Translations under genes and position numbers: made by a program
Shown: piece by piece, positions 37,965 to 49,500 of the stretch
How the letters are laid out: the number at the start of each line of letters is the position of its first letter
Position numbering within the stretch: position 1 is the stretch's first letter
Notes under the pieces: model-generated
Database searches by the model: none
Told to the model about the DNA's origin: nothing
What the model saw: only the letters and a program-made list of their open reading frames with translations
Assembly (NCBI RefSeq): GCF_026212465.1
Contig: NC_080049.1
Coordinates: 4,869,783-4,933,782, forward strand
DNA length: 64,000 bases
Source: Amaranthus tricolor
Lineage: Eukaryota > Streptophyta > Magnoliopsida > Caryophyllales > Amaranthaceae
Direction: 5' to 3'

Positions 37965-38177
37965 TATTGTACTTGGAATTATTTTTTTTTTCATTTCCCC
38001 TAAATATTGAACGCAACCTGCATTAAACTAGTTCAATACCATCTATTCCATAATAATTATTTACGAACCAGCTTGATTTGAAAAAATTAATTATGAAAAT
38101 AATGCGAAGATATATTACAATCATGGAAAGTCATACAAGAAGTTCAAATCATATAAGAATGTACAAAGTTTGTTAAA

Positions 38178-40003
38178 CTACAACCCCCGACACCTTTTGT
38201 TTTGCGCACCGGTGGATGATGAAGGTGTGAACTCATCAACCTCCGCAATGACATTAAGAGCAGGAGCTCGTCGTTGACTAGCACGCTGATATGTGATGAT
38301 CCTTTGCGGAGGAGATGGATGTGGAGGAGGAGTGGTGATGGAAGCTGGAGGAACGAATGGCGACATAGTACCGGATGTCGATGGCGATCTAGAAGACCGA
38401 CCTCGAGTAGATGAACGCTGGCGACCTCTTGTGGACCGAGAACTGGATCCTCCAGAAGAGCTACCTCGGTGGGCTGAACTCCGTGGAGAAGAAGTGTGGA
38501 ATGTGTCATCTACCTCGCCAATGACGGGTGGAGTCGGTATGAGGTACTCATAACCCGCCTGACTCAATGCATCGGTCAACGACGCGTTCATGGAGCGTAG
38601 GGTCTGAGAACATAGCCGATACCCCACATCAACTGGCGATGTAGAGGCCCTTTGAATCGTGTCATTGCGTTGTATGAGCACCGATCGGATACGCTCAGCC
38701 TGTTTGTTATCATTATATTGTTAAAACAGTCACTTAAAACTATTACTATATGTTATGAGTGTTGAAAGAAGACGTACCAGTAACGTAGATGCCGGATGCT
38801 AATGTGATCCTGGCTGCGCAAATGTGGTGTTCGTTAGGCGTAATATGGAGATACGCCTGTACCAACTCATGTACATAGCAGAGCTATGACCTGTGAAGTT
38901 ATCTCCTCGAACCAATCTAAATGCTCGGTCATTCCACACATCTACATGCGATCTATGTCGTACGAGGTAGTTCTTGTCCCCAGTCCTCCGATCGATCGCA
39001 TGTAGTTGAGGTTGGGTGTCACAGCCTTGCGGAATGACCTGCTCCAAACCGAATTGACGCATGACACGATCCGGAAGATGTAGCTTGATGATGTCAAAGC
39101 AAATAAGTGGACAACGCGATCTCCAAATCTCGTGGCCCGATGTACATATGTGCGGCAGAGCGTCCATCTTAGCCGCTGTGTAAGGCTGCCATGTCATCTG
39201 TAATAGAAATGAATATGCTCAGTATTATATAAAATTTATTCATAACTAATACAAATAGTAAATGTTAATAACCTGCTCGTCCCTTTGTCGATCAAGTGCG
39301 TCTCTGTAGTAGACGAGAGTATGTGGGGAGTGGGATCTCGAAAGATATACGCGAAGCCAGCTGCAAACAAATAAACAATGTTTAACATTTTCATGTATCA
39401 TAAAATAGTGAAATTATGAATTTGAATAGTGAATTGAGTGTTGCTACCTTACTGCTAAAGGATCCATCCCGCGCCGATGCTGTGACCCTAACACTGGTTC
39501 AAAATCATCCGCGTCATCTTCCTGATCATGTAGCCCATCGGGTCGAATCGTCCGAATAATGGGCCTCCCTATATGAATGTGCTCCCATGACCATATCTGT
39601 AACAACATCAAGCAGCCACCAATGTCCTTGGCACCCTTATGAGATGCTCGACATAAGTTACGATACAGATACGCTAGGGTAGCACTTCCCCAACTGTACT
39701 CATCTATGCGCTCCAAGTCTCCCAGTAGAGGGAGATAGATCAACTGTACCGAGTCGGCGCTCTTGTCTGGAAACAAGATGCATCCAAACAGGTACAAGAT
39801 GTAAGCTCGCGCATGTCTATCAACCGTCACATCCACCTCCCACTGTAACGTACTCGCTTGGTAGTGCTGACGAGTAACCAATTGGGCAGTGGAGCCCTCC
39901 CACGCAGCTAAGCTCCTGTGTATCGCCTGAAGCGTAAGCACTGATGGATCAACTGGGCTCGGCATCGCCATGATCGCTGTTACATACATAAGTGTTATAA
40001 AAA
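38178..40003 (-). pseudogene. PMD gene of MULE-2, internally deleted
   Basis: Minus-strand plant mobile domain gene. The first coding part starts with MAMPSPVDPSVLTLQAIHRS (about 39973 downward), the usual N-terminus of the family, then soon reaches HARAYILYLFGCILFPDKSA and EYSWGSATLAYLYRNLC. The block with PWVIDDR and LLDVALLTRLP that lies between these in MULE-1 is missing, so 100 or more residues have been lost. Later parts: 38799-39197 (PLICFDIIKLHLPDRVMRQFG, MYMSWYRR) and a Ser/Arg/Pro-rich tail at 38178-38681 ending KRCRGL. Exon joins between 39444, 39360-39270 and 39197 look like ordinary introns. The reading frames left are long, so a shorter product cannot be excluded. Confidence 0.75.
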
Positions 40004-40084
40004 TCATATAAATATTATCAGACTCAACATGTTATTACTATTTTTAAAAAAAACATACTTTGTTGACCTTCGAGGGCATGTTTT

Positions 40085-42555
40085 CTTATTATGACCACTA
40101 AATCCACAAAAGCTACACGTGTTACGAGAACGCGTCAACGGTGCATCCATTTCGTTCCGTATACGAGTTGATCACGGACGACCCTTTGCACGCTTCGTTA
40201 AGGAATCTGGAACAACTGTAGGAGCGTTCCAAGGATCGCAGGTGAACATGTCTGGAACGGGCATGAAAGTCTTCTTATATGTCGATACGTATTTTGTAGT
40301 GCGAAATGAAGGATTTTCCACCTTTTCCTGCAAGAACATGTGAGCACAGTAACTTGAAGATGGTTGGTTTCTGACATGAGCATGATGTTGCTGTGAGGTC
40401 AACCATGTAGGATTTTCCACCTTTTCCTGCTATCCAGTTGCCACAACCAGTGGTGACCTCAAATATCCCACGCACTATGTCATATATCCTAACATCATGA
40501 AAGCGTGCTTTTTCAGCATTATTATCAATCGTATCAGTTGGTTTCTTGGCATACACATGTCCATTGTCTAATCTGTTTCTCCCTAAATCCCTCCTTGTGG
40601 CAAAGTATTCGTTTACCCGGAAGAATGTTATCCTAACCAATGAAGTGATTGGGAGTGACCTGGCCCCTTTCATAACGCCGTTGAACGCTTCAGACATGTT
40701 TGTAGTTCTCACTCCATATCGATGCCCACCGTCATGAATCAAAGTTCATTGGCGCTCAGGAATAGAACCATCCACTAAGTACTTATACGCGTCCTCATTA
40801 AACTCTTTAAGGCGATTCATATAGAAATTATATTTTCAAATCTTTGTCTGTTCAGAAGCTTTTCCAAATAAGTTTTTGACTGCTATGTTTTTGAACTTCT
40901 TATGCAAGTTCGAAGCTAGATGACGTTTACAAAATCGATGGAATGCAAATGGCTCTTCCCAACCTTTTCCAACTCTATTCATTGCATGCAAAATTCCCTT
41001 GTGACGATCAGATATAACACATAAGTCGTCCCTCTTAGTGACATAATGCCTTATACAATCCAAGAACCAACTCCATGTGTCGTTGCTCTCTCCCTCCACA
41101 GCGGCAAAGGCAAGTGGGAACAACTGAGAATTTGCATCTATCGCCATAGCAATCATAAGTGTGCCTCTGTACTTTTCCGTACAAATGTGTACCATCTATA
41201 GAAATAAGGGGAAGACAGTGGGGAAAACCCTTAATGGAAGGTCCGAAAGCCCAAAAAATTCGGTTAAATATCACTATGGTAGGATCCATTGTCGGTTGGA
41301 CTTCCCATTGCACCATTGTTCCTGGATTAGATTACATTAACGCCTGCAGGTACCTTGGAATCTCCTCAAAGGACTTATCCCAATCCCCAAATACTTTCGT
41401 TACAACCTTATTTTTGGCCAACCAAGCTCTCTTATATGTTATAACAAATCCGTATTTATTTTTTACAAAATTAACGATTAACTTCACCTTAAATGCTGGA
41501 TCAACTCTGATCATATCCACGATAAGATCAGCAACAAATTCAAAAGTAAGGAGGGGATGGTCATCACTGTAATGTACTGAGCAATCTTGATTATGACCCT
41601 TATATTGCACAATCTTAAATGATCCGGTTGCGGTCATAACAGCTCGCATCCTCCATTCACAACCTATATCCTTCGCATTAGTGCATTGGATAACGTACTT
41701 TGAAGGCTCCGACTCAATTACACGGAAGTTTCTATTCTTAGAAATCGGCCATGCTTTAACATTCTACTTAAGGTGGTCTAAGGAGCTAAACTCTTGCCCT
41801 ATCCTAAAGTCTCCATTTTCATTCATAGAGTTGTCATCGTTCCAAGTCATCCATGCATCAATCAATCTTTGATCAACCTCGTCAATTCTAAGCCAATCTT
41901 GAGATGGAGCACCATCTCTAATCGCTTCATCTAGAGTTTCTCTTCTTTCATCATTCTCTTCTGAATCAGAATCAATATGCTCATCCTCCCGATCTAAAGA
42001 GTCAACCTCATTCGCATTAAGCCTACCCAAGTGACTCGTGGAAAAGGTGTTCATTACACCACCACCAATGCCACGTGAATGAGTTGGAGAGGTAAACTCA
42101 TCCAAGTGCTCATTAACGTAATTTGGGTTACTTAACATTTCTGTGAATGTATCATGGCGTACACTAGGACCTGATTCTGGAAGTTCCATGCTAGTCATGA
42201 CTTCCCTCACATTATCCAAATTTGCAACCAATTCAACATAAACCTCCATTATCGTTCCAGGGGCTTGTGATGCAGCATAAGCAAGAGCACTTATGCTTTC
42301 ATCATTCTTAATCGGGACTAACACATTTTTCCCAGTCACCGGGTATTTCATCTCCATTTTTAACATAAAAGAGTTGCGATCACAACCAATTACATCATAG
42401 ACTTTGCTAACAAACACCTCAAAAGTCGTATTTTGACGATGGATAAACATCACTGTATTTAATCCTCCATTATACCCAACATCGGATCCAGTATAACTTA
42501 CTTCCCCACCCCAATACACTATAACGGGATAATGATCCATATTCTGCAAATACAA
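40085..42555 (-). pseudogene. MuDR-type transposase relic of MULE-2
   Basis: Minus strand, in order: PB1-like N-terminus and acidic linker (41764-42555, 263 codons open), MuDR DNA-binding domain (about 41640-41760, CTNAKDIGCEWRMRAV), MULE core (40836-41649: LISIDGTHLYGK, FPLAFAAVEGESNDTWSWFL, then DRHKGILHAMN), SWIM zinc finger (about 40340-40440, SCSCQKPTIFKLLCSHVLA) and a CCHC knuckle CSFCGFSGHNKKTC near 40100. Stops at the 41764 end of the first block and near 41332, plus frameshifts near 41150 and 40800, break it. A partial tandem duplication of about 100 bp (GAAGGATTTTCCACC-like at 40311 and 40408) lies in the SWIM region. It is closer to an intact domain set than the MULE-1 copy. Confidence 0.85.
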
Positions 42556-43140
42556 ACTTGTTTTTCATGTGATTTCACATACACTTAATTGTTGATTGTG
42601 AGTAAGGAAAGTGTAAATTTGAATACAAGAATTTGTGATATTAAGGTATTAGAACACTTATTAGAAGGTTCATTTCAAATGTAAAAGGTAAAAATATCAT
42701 GAATATATACTAAAACCATTAAACTAACCCTACAAAGTAATAAACTTTCATTGAAGCATTTCATCAAACACTTGATATGCATACAAACCAAATCCTAAAA
42801 TTCAACTACAAATGTGTAAAATGTAAGCTTATATCATGAAAACAAGAGAATGTAACAAACAATCAATGTATTTATAACTTCAATTGAAAACTATATGAAC
42901 AAAAAACCAATTTGCATATTGAAAAAAAATTAGTTTTATTCATACCTTAAATGAGGATGAAAATGAAGTAGTACACAAGGAGAAGATGAGAATGTAGTTG
43001 ATTAGTTTAGTTGAATGAGAGGAATTGTAAATTTGAAGTAAATGAGAGTGAAGAAATTTTTTTTTACACTGTTACCGGCAGCAAGAAGCAAAGAGGAAAA
43101 TAAAATGCGTGAACAAATGCTCGAAGCTGCTGTGCTGTTT
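42556..43140. other. AT-rich spacer at the 5' side of the MULE-2 transposase
   Basis: About 600 bp between the transposase start and the right TIR, with no convincing ORF. It probably holds the element's own promoter and leader, because the transposase reads leftward from here. No clear motif was recognised. Confidence 0.45.
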
Positions 43141-43152
43141 TGTACTGCTACA

Positions 43153-43281
43153 AAACCGCCACTTCAAGTGGCGGTTTACCCATTCTTTTTTTTTAAAAAA
43201 AAAAAAAAATTCACAAAACGCCATTTCATCTAGCGATTTACTTTAGATCCCTAAACAAAACCGCAATTTCATGTAGCGGTT
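43153..43281. repeat. Palindrome array in MULE-2 right TIR (3 units, two decayed)
   Basis: One intact unit with arms AAACCGCCACTT / AAGTGGCGGTTT at 43153-43177, then AAACGCCATTTCATCTAGCG-type at 43216 and AAACCGCAATTTCATGTAGC-type at 43258. The changes are mostly C>T or G>A, as expected of methylated, silenced DNA. Confidence 0.8.
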
Positions 43282-43385
43282 ATATTAAAAAAAAAAATTT
43301 CTCACACCTATGTGGATGGTAATGTGGAAAAGTGTTTCCCATTTCAAGCAAAGTGAGAATTAATTTTTTAATTTGCAATATTCTG

Positions 43386-43594
43386 GAAAAATATTTTACT
43401 TTTTAATATTTAGTCTGTTATTTTACAATTCTTTCTCTCCGAAAAAAGGACCAACTTGCTCGTAGGATTTTGGGTGGTTTTTTTTCGTCACCTTGTTCTG
43501 CAAAAGTTCCTCTTTTCTCCACTTACTCTTCCATCCTCTTTTCCCCTTCAATTAAAATCGTTTTTAACCTAATTTTCTACAGTCGACCTCAGCA
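43386..43594 (+). promoter_or_regulatory. Short promoter/5' UTR interval of the SWAP-domain gene
   Basis: Only about 200 bp separate the end of MULE-2 from the ATG of the splicing-factor gene. The interval is AT-rich (TTTTTAATATTTAG near 43400) and then pyrimidine-rich (CTCCACTTACTCTTCCATCC, 43517-43536), which fits a plant 5' UTR. No certain TATA box or start site can be fixed. The gene's promoter must therefore be very short or extend into MULE-2. Confidence 0.4.
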
Positions 43595-46500
43595 ATGGAG
43601 GTTGAACTGGAAGTTGTTGGCCGTCATGCGATGTTCTTCGACGATGACGCCACCGCCGCCTTCGTAAACTCCAAAGATGCCCTAATTGAATGGAATTCTC
43701 TCTTCATCGACCGTTTTGATGTTCGTAATCTTCTCTCAAATCCTCCTTCTTCTTTTCGCAAGCTTTCCAGTCATGGAGGATCTCTTCCTGATTCTCATCT
43801 TGAATCTGAGCTTGACCTTGAACGTTATGCAGATCTTCCACCTTCCAATGAACCAGGTTTGTGTATTTTTCTTTTGTTTTTTTTATGATTTTTCACCTAA
43901 ATCTGTTTTTCTCAATAATTTGTTTCTTTTTTCTCGAATCATGTAATTGAAGTGATTGTTATGATATTATTATTATTTAATTTATTGTATGAACATTTAG
44001 CTGATTTTATGATGTAGAGCTATAATTTTTGGAGATAAAATTCAGGTTATTTTAGTTTCTAGAATTTCAAAATGCTTCGTTATATATAGAGCTCCACATT
44101 CGGAAGTTGGGATGGGTCTTGGAGTATGATGTTTCGGTTTGGTTCAACTTAGGGCTTATCTGTACGTAGATATTTGGAAAAATTGATACTCCCTGTTAGG
44201 CGCAAAAAGAAAAATGGTGATATAAAAAAGAAGTGGATATTAGTAATAAATGAATATAGTATGAAATGTGCAGATGAAATCAAAAGAGAGTTAAAATGTA
44301 TGGATATGAATAAAAGAAAGTAATGGGTCTAAAATATATGGATGTCAATGAAACAAAAGTAATGGATGATTGTCTAAAAATTGAAATGATGTGATGCAAA
44401 ATGGGTTAGACGGACCTAAGATGACAATTGATGCAAAGTGAGTGGGAAGGAGGGAGTATTAATAATCCGACCATACACACATATGTTGGAAATAATTTTA
44501 CCTCATCTCACCTTTGCATGGGTTTGCTCTCTGCATACCCTTAATACTTTACCTGCTATATTTTCCCAAAAAAAAAAAAAGAAATAAAAGAATTTTTTTA
44601 AGATGAGGAAAAACCCACCCCAAATCCACCTTAGTCAAAGACCACCATAGTCCCAGTGTAGCCTAACCCTTCACGCTTGCCAAACCCTTCACCAACGCCA
44701 CCCTCGCGACGCCCACCAGAGCGTTGCCATCCAACCACCGCTACCCAGCCATAAAAATGCTTATATGTTACTATAGGATTGATTGGAGCTTTCAAAATCA
44801 TTTGTTTGTGGAGAGATTATTGATGTAAAAGGAATTGCACTAACTTTTGAAACCATCACAATAAACGTGGCATATGTACTACCACCACCAATTCCACCTT
44901 TTTTTCTATCTCTTCAAAACTCTATTTTAGCCGAAGGAAAATCACTAAAAAAATTCTTAATGAGATTCAATTTATTTACATTTGTAAAATCCTCTTCTAC
45001 AATTGAAACTTATATTTGTAATTGCAAAAATGGATAATAAAGCCATAAACAAATTGAGTTATTCTTTATTGATAGATCTTCATTTTGAGATTACCCAAAA
45101 TTAGTTTTTTTTTTGATCTTTTGTTTCTGGGTTTACTTACCAACATCAACTGCGGGTTGTGAAGAGGAGATAGATAGTACAGCGAAAGTGATTGTGATAG
45201 TGGTGGATATGCCATAGTCGTGGTGGTACTTCTTTAAGGTGAAGTTGTGTAGAGGCTAGAGAAAGTAAGGTGGGCTTGGTGGTGGAGGATATGCCATAGT
45301 TGTTGTGGTGGTGCTTTTTTAAAGTGAAGTTGTGTAGAGGAGAGAGAAAGTAAGGTGGGCTAGGTGGTGGTGGTGGTAGCGCTATGGTGATTCCGGAGGG
45401 GTTGTGGTGTAGGTGGGGTTGAGAAGATGTAATTAACCTTTGTAGCAGGTGAGAAGTAATGTGGGTATGATGTGAGCAAATCAATGCTAAAGTTGAGATT
45501 ATTAAAAAATAATTAAAGGTGATATTATTTTCAGCGGTTAACTAAAAGGTTGGATTATTAATATCAATTCTTCTTAGATATTTTGATTTTTATATTGTAA
45601 TTTTTTGTTGAGTCAAACCATATTCGGTTATGTTATATGGCTAAATTTGGACATTTCTAGTTATATGCGTATTTGTTTTCTCTTTTATTTTGTCAAATGG
45701 AAATTTAAGTTTTTCTAGTTACAATCTTTTGAATTTGTGATGTGTTTTTCACCAAAATAATCCTATTTGCCTGAAACATTGCTAAAAAAACATATATTTA
45801 AAGTTTTACCAAAAGTAACATGATATTTTTATGTGTACCCCTCCCTCTTAATAGATGTGAAAGAGGCTCTTTTATTTTTATTTTCACTCCTATAATTAGA
45901 ATATATGGTTTTCGAGTACATGTTCATTACTCCCAATAATCAATAATTACATGACATTGAAATCATTCAAAACTTGACTACTCTCCTTGGTTTCTTCTCA
46001 TTCCAAAGGAAAAGAACAACTAAGATTGGAGGGAGTATTAGTATAGAATAGATTTCGTCGAGTATTAAGTCAGAAAAGATTGTCATATCAGGGTGTTGTT
46101 CGAAAGAGTCTGATTAAAAATAAATATTATTTGGCATAACAATAGTGATTACAAGAATGACTTTTCTAGGTGTATGTAGTGTTTGATTTGCCTCAGAGCA
46201 AACAAGATGCTTCTACATTAAGGTCTTATTGGGGCTGAATTTTTACATGTAGTCTCAATTATGGGGTGGAATAATTAGTACTTATTAGAATTACTAAAAT
46301 GTATGCAGAGTCTCTATTCGCGTAAGTGTATTAACATATTTGGGAATAAATTCATTGCTTTGCCTTTGCCCTTAAACGAAGCTTGTCTAAATGCCCTGTT
46401 AGTCCATTTTTAAACTTATCTCTAGGCTATAATGCAATTTTTGATCTTTTTCATGCTGTAGTATGAGCAATATTCAGTTTGTTTTAGAGCATCAAAGTAG

Positions 46501-49500
46501 ATGATTTGATGAAATAGCCCAATGTGACACTTGTATCCATGCATCCATACCTGTGATCGTGTTTGTGTTTGACAGAGTGACATTTACCTATAGTTAAATA
46601 ACATAGTCTTTGCTAAACCTTGTGAAAGATGAGGAAGTGATGAGGTGTTAGTTTTGCATGTAAAAGTATTAGGTAAAGGTCCGTGCTATGCTTCTTTCCT
46701 ACATATTTCCTCATTTGCAGGAAACATGACTTAATGCAACTGGTTGAGCTCTCAAAATGACAAGTAAGAATGTGTTCTCACTCTGCTAGTATCATAATAC
46801 GCCTGATTTTATTTGGTACTTATTTCCGTCTTGGGCCCCTTTTTTTGGAAAATCATGCTGATCTAATTTGTACAAAATGTAATTTTGCTGACTAATTTTT
46901 TTTTCTTATTTCTATTAGAAGTAGAAACTGATGTGCCAAGGATGGAAGCCTCTGGATTTCATTCTGTACCCTTCTCCTATGGTGAAAATGCTAATTCAAG
47001 CGATCAAAAGAATCCTGATGTGGCTACGGACCTCTCTGCATTTCATCCATCATTTTCCGTGCCTGAAAGTTTAGTTCAGAACATGGTAAGCTATTCTCTT
47101 AGCTATACATCTCACATATTCTTTATATGAAGTGTTGTGGGAATTTTATGATGCTTTTTTTCTTTTTGGATATAAGATGATGTGGGCAAATGATATTTGT
47201 TGGATGTGCATGTTATTCTGAGGCTTATTATGTCTAAGATTTCAGATGCTTGGAGCAGGACGAAGTTCTTCTGACCTAAGGTTGCCATTGTGGGGCACCT
47301 TGTTGCCTTTTGATGTCATGACAGATGGGCCATGCAGGTGGGATTAGGAGGATAGAGTTCTTTACTTTAGCTGGAAATGCAAATTATCGTAGTCAGCTTG
47401 GAGCATATGGAATGAAATGTTTCTTCATAGAGTTTGATGTTTTATCGTTTTATGATTATTCGAGCTCTATGTGAGATGCTAATTAAGTTCCCTTGGCTTT
47501 TGTAATTTTAGGTTCTCTAGAGTTTTGTTAGGTTGATCTAGAATGTGAGAATTTTTTTCACTTCATTGATGCATATTTTTTTCTTTGTTTCTTTTCAGCC
47601 TCCTACAGAAAAAGTGCATCAGATTATTGCAAGAACTGCTTTGTTTGTCAGTGAACATGGTGGCCAATCTGAAATTGTTTTAAGGGTGAAACAGGGAGAT
47701 AACCCAACATTTGGGTTTTTGATGCCACATCATCATCTACACCCATACTTCAGATATCTTGTTGATCATCCCGAGATTTTAAAAGCTGACCATGGTGGCA
47801 AGTCACAGGGGGAGAAGACTAGTGAAGATAGGACCGGTGGTGCACTTTCCCTACTGGGTTCGGTTTATGGGACAGAGGAAGACGAAGATGCTTCTGCTGT
47901 AAATGACATTGAAACTAAGCAAGACTCTGATAAAATTTCTACAGAAGCTGTTATTTCAAGGTCTCAAAAATCAGGAAAAATCGCTGGTCCTGGAAACATG
48001 TCTGGAAATGATGAAATGGTTTCTAAAGTTGCACACTTTTCCAAACCTAAACTCTGTACATTGGGTAAGAACCATGTGAGTAGCATTAAGTCTGCGAGTA
48101 CTAGTGCTTTCAAAAAAGACGCTAACATAGTAGATTCTTCTGGTTCTATCATGGACAAATCCATGTCTTCAAGTTTGTTTCCACTTTCCAAAGCTGAAAC
48201 ATTGCTTGTAGACCCTCCATCAGAAATAAAAAGGCTAATTGATCGGATTGTTGAGCTCATTTTGAAAAATGGTAAAGATTTTGAGGCGGTGCTTCTTGAG
48301 CAGGACAAAAAGCATGGGAAGTTTCTATTCTTATTGCCATCCAACCAGTATCATGCATACTATCAAATGGTTTTGAAGAAAGCTCAAGAGGTTTGCTCCT
48401 TAATAGTGTGATATTTTATATTTTTGGTCTTATATTTTTATCTGTTGAAAAATTGACATTTACACAATTGATGGTCTGCATTACTTTGATGAGGTTACTC
48501 TTTAAACTTCAAACTAGTAAATTGTTATAAAGGGACTTTTTGATGTCTTTGAGGTAGTGGTACGTCGTGTTGAGGCCTTTTGTTAAACAATCTTCTTTTA
48601 CCATGATGTGTATCTGCAGGAAACGTTACCTTCTAATATGACGGCTGTGTCATTGCACAATTGGTTTCCTATAGATCACCATTTTTTTTGTAGGAAATTG
48701 GCCTGTTACTATGCATCTTCTCCGCCTACTCTGTTGGTATTCAAGTTCTGATTAGTCTTCTTGTTTTTTCAGTCCAGATTGATTGGCAAAAGCTTTGGTA
48801 CTGCTCCCAGAAACGAAAGCAGTGCCTTATACTTAGGATCTGGAAATAATGATTTGTTTCTGGACAATGACAAGAAAGAGAAGTTCATAATGATAATTGG
48901 GAAGTCAAAAAAGGACACACAGGATCAACCATCCAAAGAGACTCGTCAACAATCTGGAATCACTGTGGATACTGCTGCTGCTGCAGCTATACTTCAGGCT
49001 GCCACCAGAGGCATAAAGAAACCAAATTTGGATATTTTCTCCCAAACATCTTTAAGTGGTGCAAGTCCTGGTTCCAGCAATGACGGGGGACAGGCTTCAA
49101 GTCTTGGAAGTCTTCAATCGTCGCAGCATCAAAGTTTTTCTGAGAAGGAAATGGAAAGTAGGAAGCCCTGCATCACTATTCCTGTTGCTAAAGAAATTGC
49201 CAAAACTGCTGCTCGTGCAGCAGATGGTGAGGCGGACTCTTCTGAAGCAGGTTTAACTAGGGAACAGAAGCTGAAGGCTGAAAGATTGAGACGGGCGAAG
49301 ATGTTTGCGGCAATGATTAAGAGTGGTGCTGCACCATTGGGTACTGAACCAAAGCATGCTTCTTCCACAGAGCCAACCAATTTTAGTTTACCTTGTTGGC
49401 CCACTGACGTTGCTGAAGTGAAAGATCGGGAGGGAAGCTCTGCTCCAGCTGAGGCTGGGACTTTTACTAGAAAAGATATATCAGTGAGGAATTTTTCTGA

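Larger units (their letters stand above)
37718..43398 (-). mobile_element. Mutator-like element MULE-2 with PMD gene and palindrome-bearing TIRs
   Basis: Imperfect TIRs share CAGAATATTGC (37727-37737; inverted at 43375-43384), then AATTCYCACTTTGC (C or T), ATGGGAAA/GTGGGAAA and CCACRTRGG-type words (A or G). Inside the left TIR are four copies of a 25-bp palindrome, AAACCGCCACTTCATGTGGC plus GGTTT (37834-37858, 37871-37895, 37905-37929, 37940-37964). The right TIR has three, two of them decayed (43153-43177, 43216-43238, 43258-43281). A possible 9-bp target duplication is CTTTTTAGA (37709-37717) against CTTTTTAAT (43399-43407), 7 of 9 matching, so the outermost bases are uncertain. It carries a transposase relic and a PMD gene, both on the minus strand. 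Confidence 0.85.

Noticed and set aside
45146..45484. Pro/His-rich 112-codon minus-strand ORF
   Set aside because: Produced by a GT-rich tandem duplication in an intron; no conserved features.
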